Assembly: GCF_900174585.1 (NCBI RefSeq)
Contig: NZ_FWPT01000016.1
Span: 1 to 64,000 of the forward strand
Length of the DNA stretch: 64,000 bases
From: Parendozoicomonas haliclonae
GTDB taxonomy: Bacteria > Pseudomonadota > Gammaproteobacteria > Pseudomonadales > Endozoicomonadaceae
Reading direction: 5' to 3'
Notes under the pieces: model-generated
Told to the model about the DNA's origin: nothing
Database searches by the model: none
What the model saw: only the letters and a program-made list of their open reading frames with translations
Shown: one piece after another, positions 53,741-62,000 of the stretch
Position numbering within the stretch: position 1 is the stretch's first letter
Layout: each line of letters starts with the position of its first letter
Made by a program: the position numbers and the translations under genes

Positions 53741-54817
53741 ATGGTGGCCAAAGCTTCAACTCACGCAGCACAGACCGTGCTTGCAGACCCACGCTGGCAG
53801 ATGATTGTAAATCGTGATGCCAGTGGGGACACTCTGTTTGTTTACGGTGTAAAAACGACAGGCATCTATTGCCGGCCAAGCAGCTGTACCCGGCTTCCAA
53901 AACCGGAGAATGTGGTTTTCTTCGATTCCCCGGAAGCCGCCGAAGCCGCGGGCTTTCGGCCGAGCCTGCGTAACGCCAGAGATAAATCGGAAATACTGCG
54001 TCAGCATGTACAGTTGGCAGAAGCCGCCTGTCGGACTATTGAGCAGAGTGAGAGCTGCCCGACACTGAATACGCTTGCGGCTCAGGCTGGCCTGAGTCCT
54101 TATCACTTTCAGCGAGTGTTTAAATCCGTGGTAGGACTCAGCCCAAAAGCCTACGACACCGCCTGGCGAGCACGAACCATCCGTACCCAGCTTCACGGTC
54201 AGCAGAGCATTACTGAAACCATCTACAGCGCCGGGCTGAGCTCCAGCAGCCGCTTCTATGAAAAGTCACAGCAGATGCTGGGTATGCGCCCCAAAGATTA
54301 CAAGGCTGGCGGCAACAACACTGATATTCACTTTGCCGTGGGTGAATGCTCACTGGGCTCGATTCTGGTCGCGCAAAGCCGTAAAGGTGTGTGCGCTATT
54401 TTGCTGGGTGACGATCCTGATCAGCTGGCCAGGGATCTGCAGGATATGATGCCGAAAGCCAATCTGATTGGCGGAGACAGTGAGTTTGAACAAGTCATTG
54501 CTCGTGTGGTTGGTCTGATTGAAACACCGACCAAAGCTTTTGACCTGCCGCTGGATATTCGTGGTACCGCCTTTCAGGAGCGGGTCTGGCAGGCACTGCG
54601 CAATATTCCACCGGGGACCACTGTCACCTATACCGAGATTGCCGAACAGATCGGTCAGCCCAGTGCCGTAAGGGCCGTGGCCAATGCCTGTGGTAAAAAC
54701 TGCCTTGCGGTTGCGATTCCCTGCCATCGGGTGATTCGCAGTGATGGTTCACTGTCAGGTTATCGCTGGGGCGTGGAACGGAAGCAGCAGTTACTGCACC
54801 GTGAGAGCCATCCTTAA
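53741..54817 (+). CDS. ada: Ada-type regulator/O6-methylguanine methyltransferase with degenerate zinc site
   Basis: A 358-residue protein with the Ada architecture: Ada zinc domain (about 15-85), AraC helix-turn-helix pair (about 100-185) and O6-alkylguanine-DNA methyltransferase (about 200-355) with the intact active site IPCHRVI (Cys328). The zinc domain is abnormal. Canonical Ada has C-x3-C...C-x2-C; here the first pair is C44 and C49 (C-x4-C) and the second pair is replaced by Ser75 and Asn78 in GFRPSLRNA. Methylphosphotriester repair and Ada-style self-activation are thus likely lost, while the methyltransferase remains. ATG 53741 is chosen (AAGGAAG upstream), not 53708. Confidence 0.85.
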   Translation: MVAKASTHAAQTVLADPRWQMIVNRDASGDTLFVYGVKTTGIYCRPSSCTRLPKPENVVFFDSPEAAEAAGFRPSLRNARDKSEILRQHVQLAEAACRTIEQSESCPTLNTLAAQAGLSPYHFQRVFKSVVGLSPKAYDTAWRARTIRTQLHGQQSITETIYSAGLSSSSRFYEKSQQMLGMRPKDYKAGGNNTDIHFAVGECSLGSILVAQSRKGVCAILLGDDPDQLARDLQDMMPKANLIGGDSEFEQVIARVVGLIETPTKAFDLPLDIRGTAFQERVWQALRNIPPGTTVTYTEIAEQIGQPSAVRAVANACGKNCLAVAIPCHRVIRSDGSLSGYRWGVERKQQLLHRESHP

Positions 54818-54835
54818 TTATTATGGTTCAAAAGC

Positions 54836-54863
54836 AACAAAAGCCCACTATCGGGCTTTTGTT
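54836..54863. terminator. Bidirectional terminator between ada and potI
   Basis: AACAAAAGCCC (54836-54846) pairs with GGGCTTTTGTT (54853-54863), loop ACTATC. Confidence 0.8.
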
Positions 54864-54881
54864 ACTTAAAGGGTTAACAGA

Positions 54882-55820
54882 TCAGGTCACTGACTCGGGA
54901 ACCTCTTCCTTCTCCTGACTTCCAACCCGCTGCTTGCGTTGCTTAACAGGATTGATAACCGGCTGAGGTCGGTAAGCGGGTACTTCCACAACCTCTTCCA
55001 TATCAGTGCGCAACTGTTGCAGACGGCGCTTCTCAGCCCTGCGCAATACATACCAGGTCACAAAGGCTGCCAGTGAGACGGCCATAATAATCAAAGTCGC
55101 CAGGGCATTGATCTTCGGACTCACCCCAAGACGTACTGAGGAGAACACTACCATTGGCAATGTTGTCGCACCTGGCCCGGCAACAAAGCTGGAGATCACC
55201 AGATCATCCAGTGACAGAGTAAACGACAACAACCATCCTGCCGCCAGCGCCGGAGCAATGGCTGGTACCGTGATAATAAAGAAGGTCTTGAACGGGGTTG
55301 CGCCCAGATCCATCGCGGCTTCTTCCACCGACCGATCCACTTCCCGCAGACGGGATGAAATCACCACCGTCGCATAAGCTGCGCTGAAGGTGACATGGGC
55401 AATCCAGATGGTCAGCATGCCCCGCTCTGCCGGCCAGCCAAAGCCCTGAGCCATACCGACAAACAGCAACAACAGGGACAGACCGATAATCACATCCGGC
55501 ATAACCAGTGGCGCGGTGATCATACCGGAGAACAATGTCCGGCCGCGGAACTTGTTGAAGCGGGTCATTACAAAAGCCGCCATAGTTCCGAGCACCACTG
55601 CCATGGTGGAGGAATAGAAGGCTATACGCAGACTCATCCAGATAGCACCGAGAATCTGATCGTCCTCCAGCAGCGCCAGATACCACTTGGTGGACCAGCC
55701 CGCCCAGACTGTTACCAGTCGGGACGAGTTAAAGGAGTAAATAATCAGGATCAGCATCGGCAGATACAGAAACAGCAGACCGCCTAGAAAAACGCCATTG
55801 GTAAAAGACAGTTTCTTCAT
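54882..55820 (-). CDS. potI: Putrescine ABC transporter permease
   Basis: A 312-residue inner-membrane permease of the PotC/PotI type with six helices and the EAA loop EEAAMDLGATPFKTFFIITV (near 170). Residues 265-312 extend the usual C-terminus with a charged tail (KRRLQQLRTDMEEVVEV). It is the last gene of the potFGHI set and overlaps potH by one base. Confidence 0.88.
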   Translation of the reverse strand: MKKLSFTNGVFLGGLLFLYLPMLILIIYSFNSSRLVTVWAGWSTKWYLALLEDDQILGAIWMSLRIAFYSSTMAVVLGTMAAFVMTRFNKFRGRTLFSGMITAPLVMPDVIIGLSLLLLFVGMAQGFGWPAERGMLTIWIAHVTFSAAYATVVISSRLREVDRSVEEAAMDLGATPFKTFFIITVPAIAPALAAGWLLSFTLSLDDLVISSFVAGPGATTLPMVVFSSVRLGVSPKINALATLIIMAVSLAAFVTWYVLRRAEKRRLQQLRTDMEEVVEVPAYRPQPVINPVKQRKQRVGSQEKEEVPESVT

Positions 55821-56725
55821 TATGCAGCCTCCAGCTCTTTCGCCTGCTGGCGGTGAAAAATCATGATCGGAATGATCAACAGCAGCAACATCACCATTGC
55901 TAGGGAAGCGGCCACAGGCCAGTCGCGGTTATTAAAGAACTCCTGCCACAACACCTTACCGATCATCAGGGTGTCCGGACCACCCAGCAGCTCTGGAATC
56001 ACAAACTCACCTACCGCCGGAATAAACATCAGCATAAAGCCAGCCAGAATTCCGGCTTTGGACAGTGGCAGAGTAATGGTCAGGAAGGCTTTCCACGGCG
56101 GGCAGCCAAGATCAGCCGCAGCCTCCAGAAGGCTTTGGTCGTGTTTAATCAGGTTGGCGTAGATCGGCAGAATCACAAACGGCAGATAGGCGTATACCAT
56201 GCCGATATAAACGGCAAAGTTCGTATTCATCATCGGGATAGGATCAGTAATGACTCCCAGAGAGATCAGCGCGTTATTGATCAATCCCTTATTACTCAGC
56301 AGCCCCATCCAGGCATAGATACGGATCAGAAAGGATGTCCAGCTGGGCAGGAGGATCAACAGCAGCAGAGTTGTCTGCATATGGGCTGGCGCACGGGCCA
56401 TGGCGTAAGCCATCGGATAGCCCAGCAGCAAGGCCATCAGGGTTGCATTCAGGGCGATCTGAATCGAGCTCAGATAGGCAGCAGCGTATAGATCATCATC
56501 AAGAAGGAACAGGTAGTTGCCCAGATTCAGAACAATATTCAGGCTTTCATCAGCATATTCGACCACGCTCGAATACGGCGGAATCGATATCTGCATCTCG
56601 GCAAAACTGATCTTGAGCACGATGGCAAACGGGATCAGGAAAAACAGCAGCAACCACAGAAACGGGATGCCTATCAGCGTACGACGGCCCAGAGAACCGG
56701 ACAGCCGTTGAACAAATGCACTCAT
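55820..56725 (-). CDS. potH: Putrescine ABC transporter permease
   Basis: A 301-residue inner-membrane permease of the PotB/PotH type. GIPFLWLLLFFLIPFAIVLK is the first helix; the EAA loop is LEAAADLGCPPWKAFLTITL near residue 200. It pairs with PotI to form the channel. It follows potG by 10 bp. Confidence 0.9.
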   Translation of the reverse strand: MSAFVQRLSGSLGRRTLIGIPFLWLLLFFLIPFAIVLKISFAEMQISIPPYSSVVEYADESLNIVLNLGNYLFLLDDDLYAAAYLSSIQIALNATLMALLLGYPMAYAMARAPAHMQTTLLLLILLPSWTSFLIRIYAWMGLLSNKGLINNALISLGVITDPIPMMNTNFAVYIGMVYAYLPFVILPIYANLIKHDQSLLEAAADLGCPPWKAFLTITLPLSKAGILAGFMLMFIPAVGEFVIPELLGGPDTLMIGKVLWQEFFNNRDWPVAASLAMVMLLLLIIPIMIFHRQQAKELEAA

Positions 56726-56735
56726 ACGGCCTCCT

Positions 56736-57863
56736 TTACTGGTTCAGTACCACTGGGCTGCTTTCGTCCCAGCACACATAGACCTGATCATTCCAGGTCG
56801 GGTGATGGCTGTGACGCTCGCTGTTTACCATGGTGGACTGCACCACCTGACCGGACGGCAGTCGTACGTAATAGACCGAGTGCGTGCCAAGGTAGGCGAT
56901 ATCGTCAACGACACCGGACGACCAGTTTTCATTGCTGGCAGGCTTGCTGTGCTGAAGCATGGTTTTCTCAGGACGCACCGCAACCCACACCTGCGGGTTT
57001 TCCAGATTGGTGGCGATACCGTGGCCGATACGCACCGGTGCATCGAGGAGATGGGATTCAATCACCGCATGGTCAGCTTCATCGGTCACGATAGAGCCTT
57101 CAAAAATATTGCAGCTGCCGATAAATTCGGCGGTCATGCGGCTGTTCGGGCTTTCGTAAATATCTTTGGGGGAACCAGTCTGGACAATTTCGCCGTGATC
57201 CATAATGCCGATACGGTCGGCCATGGTCATGGCTTCTTCCTGGTCATGGGTTACCATCAGACAGGTAACACCCACATCTTCAATAATATTGACCAGTTCC
57301 AGCTGCATCTGGGTACGCAGCTTCTTATCCAGTGCCCCCATTGGCTCATCGAGCAACAGCATCTGTGGTTTCTTGGCCAGGCTTCGCGCCAGGGCCACTC
57401 GCTGACGCTGGCCACCGGAGAGTTGATGAGGTTTGCGGCGGGCATACTGGGTCATGTGCACCAGATTGAGCATCTCCTCAACCCGGGCCTTGATTTCGCT
57501 CTTGCTAAGACCATCCTGCTTCAGGCCGAAGGCGATGTTCTGCTCCACATTCATATGGGGGAACAGCGCATACGACTGAAACATCATATTAACCGGGCGC
57601 TGATATGGCGGCAGGTCGGTTATATCCTGTCCATCGAGAAGAATACGACCCGATGTCGGCTTTTCAAAACCGGCAATCATGCGCAGCAGTGTTGATTTTC
57701 CGGACCCAGAGCCGCCCAGCAGGGCAAAGATCTCCCCCTTGCGAATATCCAGCGACACATCATCAACGGCATAAACACCATCGAAGGTTTTGGTGATCGT
57801 CTGTACCTGCAGAATGGCAGGCTTTTCAGGCTGTCTGGAAGGAGTATCAACATCAACTGTCAT
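56736..57863 (-). CDS. potG: Putrescine ABC transporter ATPase
   Basis: A 375-residue ATPase of the PotA/PotG type: Walker A GGSGSGKST (near 48), Q-loop MMFQSYALFPHMNV, signature LSGGQRQRVALARS, Walker B LLLDEPMGALDKK, switch HDQEEAM, then a TOBE-2 domain (EFIGSCNIFEG onward). The ATG at 57863 (GAGAGAAAG upstream) is chosen over a longer reading from 57911. An AANAANAA-type tract and a strong stem-loop lie upstream, between potF and potG. Confidence 0.92.
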   Translation of the reverse strand: MTVDVDTPSRQPEKPAILQVQTITKTFDGVYAVDDVSLDIRKGEIFALLGGSGSGKSTLLRMIAGFEKPTSGRILLDGQDITDLPPYQRPVNMMFQSYALFPHMNVEQNIAFGLKQDGLSKSEIKARVEEMLNLVHMTQYARRKPHQLSGGQRQRVALARSLAKKPQMLLLDEPMGALDKKLRTQMQLELVNIIEDVGVTCLMVTHDQEEAMTMADRIGIMDHGEIVQTGSPKDIYESPNSRMTAEFIGSCNIFEGSIVTDEADHAVIESHLLDAPVRIGHGIATNLENPQVWVAVRPEKTMLQHSKPASNENWSSGVVDDIAYLGTHSVYYVRLPSGQVVQSTMVNSERHSHHPTWNDQVYVCWDESSPVVLNQ

Positions 57864-57876
57864 GCTGCTTTCTCTC

Positions 57877-57891
57877 GTTATTTTTATTGTT
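57877..57891 (-). promoter_or_regulatory. A-rich AANAANAA-type tract before potG
   Basis: On the potG strand the sequence AACAATAAAAATAAC lies 13 bases before the start codon. It fits the AANAANAA pattern bound by Hfq/Crc in Pseudomonas. Similar tracts precede potF and spuC. Confidence 0.4.
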
Positions 57892-57914
57892 CTAACTTCT
57901 GTTTTTATCAAACG

Positions 57915-57940
57915 GATGGGAGGGGTTGCCCCCTCCCATC
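57915..57940 (-). promoter_or_regulatory. Strong intercistronic stem-loop between potF and potG
   Basis: GATGGGAGGGG (57915-57925) pairs perfectly with CCCCTCCCATC (57930-57940) around a 4-base loop, 13 bp after the potF stop. The minus-strand transcript then reads CGTTTGATAAAAAC without a long U run, so it is more likely an mRNA-stabilising or attenuating hairpin than a full terminator. It should favour expression of the binding protein over the ATPase and permeases. Confidence 0.7.
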
Positions 57941-57952
57941 TCCTCTGGCTTT

Positions 57953-59074
57953 TTATTTGCCGGTCGTGACCTTGGTGAAGGCACGGTTGATCACACGATC
58001 AATCTTTGGTGGCAGAACATCGGAGATGTACAGGTTTTTCTTGGCTTCCGCTGTCGGATAGATACCCGGGTTGCCGGTAATCTCGGCATCCACATACTGC
58101 TCAGCTGTTTTCACGGCACTGGCATAGGACACGTAGTTCTGGATGTCGGCCATCACCTTGTCTTCCATTAGGTAGTTGATGAAGGCATAGGCCTCATCCA
58201 CATTCTCGGCATCTTTTGGAATGGCCAGCATATCGAACCAGGTCAGTGCGCCCTCTTTCGGGATCACATACTCAACAGTAATGCCCTTATCGGCTTCATC
58301 AGCACGATCAGCGGCCTGCAGTACATCACCGGACCAGCCTACGGAAATGCAGACATCACCATTAGCCAGATCAGTGATCAGCTTGGAGGAGTGGAAGTAA
58401 GTGACGTGCGGGCGAACGGAGGACAGCAGTTCCTGCGCCTGGGCGTAATCTTTCTTATCGGTGGAGTTCGGATCCAGGTCGAGGTAGTTCAGTGCTGCCT
58501 GCATCATTTCCGTTGGTGCATTCAGCATGGTCAGGCCACACTCCTGCAGCTTGCTCGCATACTCTGGCTTGAACACCAGATCCCAGCTATCGACCGGTAC
58601 ATCGCCACCTAGGTGCTTGGCAACCAGATCCGGGTTGTAGCCCAGACCAGTGGTGCCCCAAAGGTAAGGGATGGCGTGCTGGTTGCCCGGATCAAAGCCT
58701 TCAACCGTAGACATAATCTCGGTATCGAGGTTCTTCCAGTTTGGCAGCTTGCTGCGATCCAGAGTCTGGAACACGCCTGCCTTAATCTGCTTGGCCATAA
58801 ACGACGCAGATGGAACAACAATATCATAGCCGGTCTTACCGGACAGCAGCTTGGCTTCCAGCACTTCGTTGGAATCAAAAACATCGTAAACCACCTTGAT
58901 GCCGGTCTTGGCTTCAAAGTTGGCGATGGTGTCTTCAGCGATGTAATCCGACCAGTTGTAAACATTCAGAACCCGCTCTTCAGCGAGTGCTGTCGTGCTG
59001 ACCACAGGGATCAGTGCACAACTTGTGGCCAGTACCGTCAGTCCTGTTTTCAGTTTTGCCCCAATTCTGCTCAT
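57953..59074 (-). CDS. potF: Putrescine-binding periplasmic protein
   Basis: A 373-residue PotD/PotF-type solute-binding protein with a signal peptide (LTVLATSCALIPVV, cleavage near ALA/EER at about 32). NVYNWSDYIAEDTIANFEAK and the conserved WGTTGLGYNPDLV and ISVGWSGDVLQA segments match PotF/SpuD, which bind putrescine. It begins the transporter part of the operon, 75 bp after spuC, with AAAAAGGA upstream. Confidence 0.92.
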   Translation of the reverse strand: MSRIGAKLKTGLTVLATSCALIPVVSTTALAEERVLNVYNWSDYIAEDTIANFEAKTGIKVVYDVFDSNEVLEAKLLSGKTGYDIVVPSASFMAKQIKAGVFQTLDRSKLPNWKNLDTEIMSTVEGFDPGNQHAIPYLWGTTGLGYNPDLVAKHLGGDVPVDSWDLVFKPEYASKLQECGLTMLNAPTEMMQAALNYLDLDPNSTDKKDYAQAQELLSSVRPHVTYFHSSKLITDLANGDVCISVGWSGDVLQAADRADEADKGITVEYVIPKEGALTWFDMLAIPKDAENVDEAYAFINYLMEDKVMADIQNYVSYASAVKTAEQYVDAEITGNPGIYPTAEAKKNLYISDVLPPKIDRVINRAFTKVTTGK

Positions 59075-59084
59075 TGGATCATCC

Positions 59085-59100
59085 TTTTTGTTGTTGTTTT
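59085..59100 (-). promoter_or_regulatory. A-rich AANAANAA-type tract overlapping the potF ribosome site
   Basis: AAAACAACAACAAAAA precedes GGAT and the potF start on the minus strand. The AACAACAA stretch fits the AANAANAA pattern bound by Hfq/Crc, placed where binding would block ribosome access. Confidence 0.4.
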
Positions 59101-59149
59101 ATTATTCTTTTTACTGCTTCGGGTACTGCTTAAACCCACTCTGGAAGCG

Positions 59150-60538
59150 TTAGCCGCCAGAGTGAAGAGCTTCAAAGGTCAGGTCAAGAGCCAGTCGGGC
59201 CTTATCAATCAGTTCATCAATCTCACTACGGGTAATGACCAGCGGTGGGGAGATGATCATGGTATCGCCAGTGGCGCGCATCACCAGACCATTCTGGAAG
59301 CAGAAGTCCCGGCACAGGGCACCAGCTGTCGCCTTGTCATCAAAGCGGGCATTGGTGCCTTTGTCTTTCACCAATTCCAAAGCACCAACCATGCCAACAC
59401 CGCGGGCTTCACCCACCAGCGGATGCTCACCCAGTTCTGCCCAGCGCGTTTGCAGATAAGGACCGGTTTCTTCCTTCACCGTCTGGATAATGTTCTCGTT
59501 TTCCAGAATCTCCAGATTAGCCAGCGCTACAGCCGCAGCAGCCGGGTGCCCGGAGTAGGTATAACCGTGGTTGAAGTCACCACCTTTATTAACCACATCC
59601 ATAACCCGGTCGGAGATCATCACACCACCGATCGGCAGGTAACCAGACGACAGTCCCTTGGCAATTGGCATCAGATCCGGCTGCAGATCAAAGTAGTTGG
59701 AACCAAACCATTCCCCGGTACGGCCAAAGCCGCAGATCACTTCGTCCACGACCAGCAGAATGTCGTATTTGGCGAGGATCTTTTTGATCTCCGGCCAGTA
59801 GCTGGCAGGAGGAATAATGACCCCACCAGCACCTTGAAAAGGCTCGGCGATAAAGGCCGCCACCCGATCTTCACCCAGCTCCTGGATTTTCGCATCCAGT
59901 GCCTGCGCCGCTTTGATACCGAACGCTTCCGGAGACATATCCTGCCCTTCACCGAACCAGTACGGCTGCTGGATATGACAGATGCCTTCAATAGGCAGAC
60001 CGCCCTGCTTGTGCATGGGCTTCATGCCACCGAGGCTGGCACCCGCAACAGTAGAACCGTGATAGGCATTCTCACGGCTGATAATAATGTTCTTATCAGG
60101 CTGGCCCTTGGTGGCCCAGTAGTGACGGGTCAGACGCAGAACGGTGTCGTTGGATTCAGAGCCGGAGCCGGTAAAGAAGACATTATTCATATGTGCCGGC
60201 GCAAGATCAGCCAGCTTTTTAGCCAGCTCGATTGCGGGAGGGTGGGCGGTTTTAAAAAAGCTGTTGTAGTAAGGCAGTTCCAGCATCTGCTGGTAGGCGA
60301 CTTCGGCCAGCTCTTTACGACCATAGCCAACATTCACACACCAGAGCCCAGCCATACCATCGAGAATGCGGTGGCCTTCACTGTCTTCCAGATAAACGCC
60401 TTCAGCTTTGGTAATGACCCGGCTGCCCTCTTCGCCAAGGGCCTTGTGATCGGTAAAAGGATGAAAGTAATGATCACGATCCAGCTGCTGAAGGCGGGCC
60501 GTATCGTACTTAGAAGGTGAAGTCAGGTTTTTTGTCAT
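59150..60538 (-). CDS. spuC: Putrescine (polyamine):pyruvate aminotransferase, SpuC-like
   Basis: A 462-residue class III PLP aminotransferase. GSGSESNDTVLRLTRHYW (near 123), NAYHGSTVAGASLGG, FIAEPFQGAGG, VDEVICGFGRTG and the PLP lysine in LMPIAKGLSSGYLPIGGV are typical of the SpuC branch, which transfers the amino group of putrescine to pyruvate. It lies between puuA and the transporter genes, the same set as in Pseudomonas spuB-spuC-spuD. The start has no clear Shine-Dalgarno sequence; an ARN repeat occupies the upstream region. Confidence 0.9.
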   Translation of the reverse strand: MTKNLTSPSKYDTARLQQLDRDHYFHPFTDHKALGEEGSRVITKAEGVYLEDSEGHRILDGMAGLWCVNVGYGRKELAEVAYQQMLELPYYNSFFKTAHPPAIELAKKLADLAPAHMNNVFFTGSGSESNDTVLRLTRHYWATKGQPDKNIIISRENAYHGSTVAGASLGGMKPMHKQGGLPIEGICHIQQPYWFGEGQDMSPEAFGIKAAQALDAKIQELGEDRVAAFIAEPFQGAGGVIIPPASYWPEIKKILAKYDILLVVDEVICGFGRTGEWFGSNYFDLQPDLMPIAKGLSSGYLPIGGVMISDRVMDVVNKGGDFNHGYTYSGHPAAAAVALANLEILENENIIQTVKEETGPYLQTRWAELGEHPLVGEARGVGMVGALELVKDKGTNARFDDKATAGALCRDFCFQNGLVMRATGDTMIISPPLVITRSEIDELIDKARLALDLTFEALHSGG

Positions 60539-60549
60539 TTTCTATCACA

Positions 60550-60573
60550 GTTCTTGTTCTTGTTCTTGTTGTT
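60550..60573 (-). repeat. Eight tandem ARN triplets upstream of spuC (putative Hfq/Crc site)
   Basis: On the spuC strand this 24-base tract reads AAC-AAC-AAG-AAC-AAG-AAC-AAG-AAC: a six-base repeat (CAAGAA) and also eight consecutive A-R-N triplets. It ends 11 bases before the start codon, where a ribosome site would be. ARN repeats are the Hfq distal-face motif. Confidence 0.5.
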
Positions 60574-60583
60574 TTCAAAAGCA

Positions 60584-60624
60584 GTCAGTGCCCGGTCCGG
60601 CCACTCTCCGGCGCAGACACTGAC
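60584..60624 (-). promoter_or_regulatory. Stem-loop between puuA and spuC
   Basis: GTCAGTG (60584-60590) pairs with CACTGAC (60618-60624), with inner CCGG-rich pairing. On the minus strand it is followed by TGCTTTTG. It may be an attenuator or processing signal after puuA. Confidence 0.5.
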
Positions 60625-60650
60625 GAGGAACGACAGCTGTGTGTCAGCCG

Positions 60651-62000
60651 TTACACGGTCGTCAGCAGATGCTGGCGCTCCCAGGAGCTGATCACCCGTT
60701 TGAAGTTCTGGTACTCGGCCCATTTCACCTCAACATAGGTTTCTACAAATACACTGCCCAGGGTCTCTTTCAGCGCTTCACTTTCCGACATCAGATCCAG
60801 TGCCGCTTCCAGATTCAGGGGCAGTTCGGTGACATTCTGTGCTTCATAGGCACTGCCAGTGGTCTGCTTGCTTGGATCACACTTGCGCTCCATACCCAGC
60901 AGACCCGCCAGCAGCGAACCGGCCAGAGCAAGATAGACGTTAGCATCAGCACCGGCCAGACGGTTTTCAACCCGGCGGGCTTTAGGGCTGGAATCCGGAA
61001 TACGCAGGCTGGCAGTCCGGTTATCAACACCCCAGGCCAGATTCACCGGTGCGGACGTATCCGGCAGGAAACGACGGTAGGAGTTTACATTCGGCGCAAA
61101 CAACGGCATCAGCTCGGGGATATACTTCTGAAGCCCACCAATAAAGTGATAGAAGGCTTCGGTCTCATTACCGTCAGCATCGGAGAAGATATTGTTGCCG
61201 GTATTGGCATCCAGAATACTCTGATGGATATGCATCGAGCTGCCCGGCTCATTGCTGATCGGCTTGGCCATAAAGGTGGCGGTAATGTTGTGCTTCAGAG
61301 CAGCTTCACGAACAGTACGTTTGAACACAAACACCTGATCGGCCAGTGCCAGTGGATCACCGTGACGGAAGTTAATTTCCATCTGGGCCGTACCCATTTC
61401 GTGGATCAGGGTATCGATATCCAGCCCCTGGGCTTCACTCCAGGCGTAGACATCTTCAAACATCGGATCGAATTCGTTGGCCGCATCAATGCTGTAGGCA
61501 CGACCACCCACTTCCTGACGACCGGAACGGCCAACCGGTGCTTCCAGCGGAAAATCCGGATTCGCGCAGGGCTTGGTCAGATAGAACTCCAGCTCTGGAG
61601 CTACCACCGGCTTCAGGCCTCGGTCGCTGTACATTTCCAGCACTTTACGCAGCACGTTACGAGGTGCACGGGCAACTGGCTCACCTTCCTTGTCAAAGCA
61701 GTCATGGAGAATCATAACGGTAGGGTCGAGCGCCCAGGGCACCGGATAGGCGGCATTCTCATCAGGCTTCAGGATCATGTCGCCATCATTCGGGCTGGCC
61801 AGACTGTAGTAGACGTCATCGTCAACGTAGTCGCCGGTCACACCCTGCATAAAGATGGATTCAGGCAGGCGGATCCCCTGCTCCTGGATGAACTTGCCGG
61901 CGGGCATGATCTTGCCGCGGGCACAGCCAGTGAAGTCAGGGATGACACATTCAACCTCATCAACACCGTTTTCTTTCAACCAGGGGGATAACTTCTTCAT
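60651..62000 (-). CDS. puuA: Gamma-glutamylputrescine synthetase (glutamine synthetase family)
   Basis: A 449-residue glutamine-synthetase-fold enzyme that ligates glutamate to putrescine with ATP. The active-site segments MEINFRHGDPLALADQVFVF (near 226), FMAKPISNEPGSSMHIHQS (near 260) and the arginine-rich NRTASLRIPDSSPKARRVEN (near 345) are intact. The ATG at 62000 (AAGG upstream) is chosen; the longer reading to 62093 is not family-like. The neighbouring puuB, puuC, spuC and putrescine transporter genes support a PuuA/SpuB role over nitrogen assimilation. Confidence 0.9.
   Translation of the reverse strand: MKKLSPWLKENGVDEVECVIPDFTGCARGKIMPAGKFIQEQGIRLPESIFMQGVTGDYVDDDVYYSLASPNDGDMILKPDENAAYPVPWALDPTVMILHDCFDKEGEPVARAPRNVLRKVLEMYSDRGLKPVVAPELEFYLTKPCANPDFPLEAPVGRSGRQEVGGRAYSIDAANEFDPMFEDVYAWSEAQGLDIDTLIHEMGTAQMEINFRHGDPLALADQVFVFKRTVREAALKHNITATFMAKPISNEPGSSMHIHQSILDANTGNNIFSDADGNETEAFYHFIGGLQKYIPELMPLFAPNVNSYRRFLPDTSAPVNLAWGVDNRTASLRIPDSSPKARRVENRLAGADANVYLALAGSLLAGLLGMERKCDPSKQTTGSAYEAQNVTELPLNLEAALDLMSESEALKETLGSVFVETYVEVKWAEYQNFKRVISSWERQHLLTTV

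Noticed and set aside
58613-60520. A 635-codon plus-strand open frame opposite spuC and the 5-prime part of potF
   Set aside because: Both minus-strand genes have clear catalytic or binding motifs; the plus frame has none and no ribosome site.
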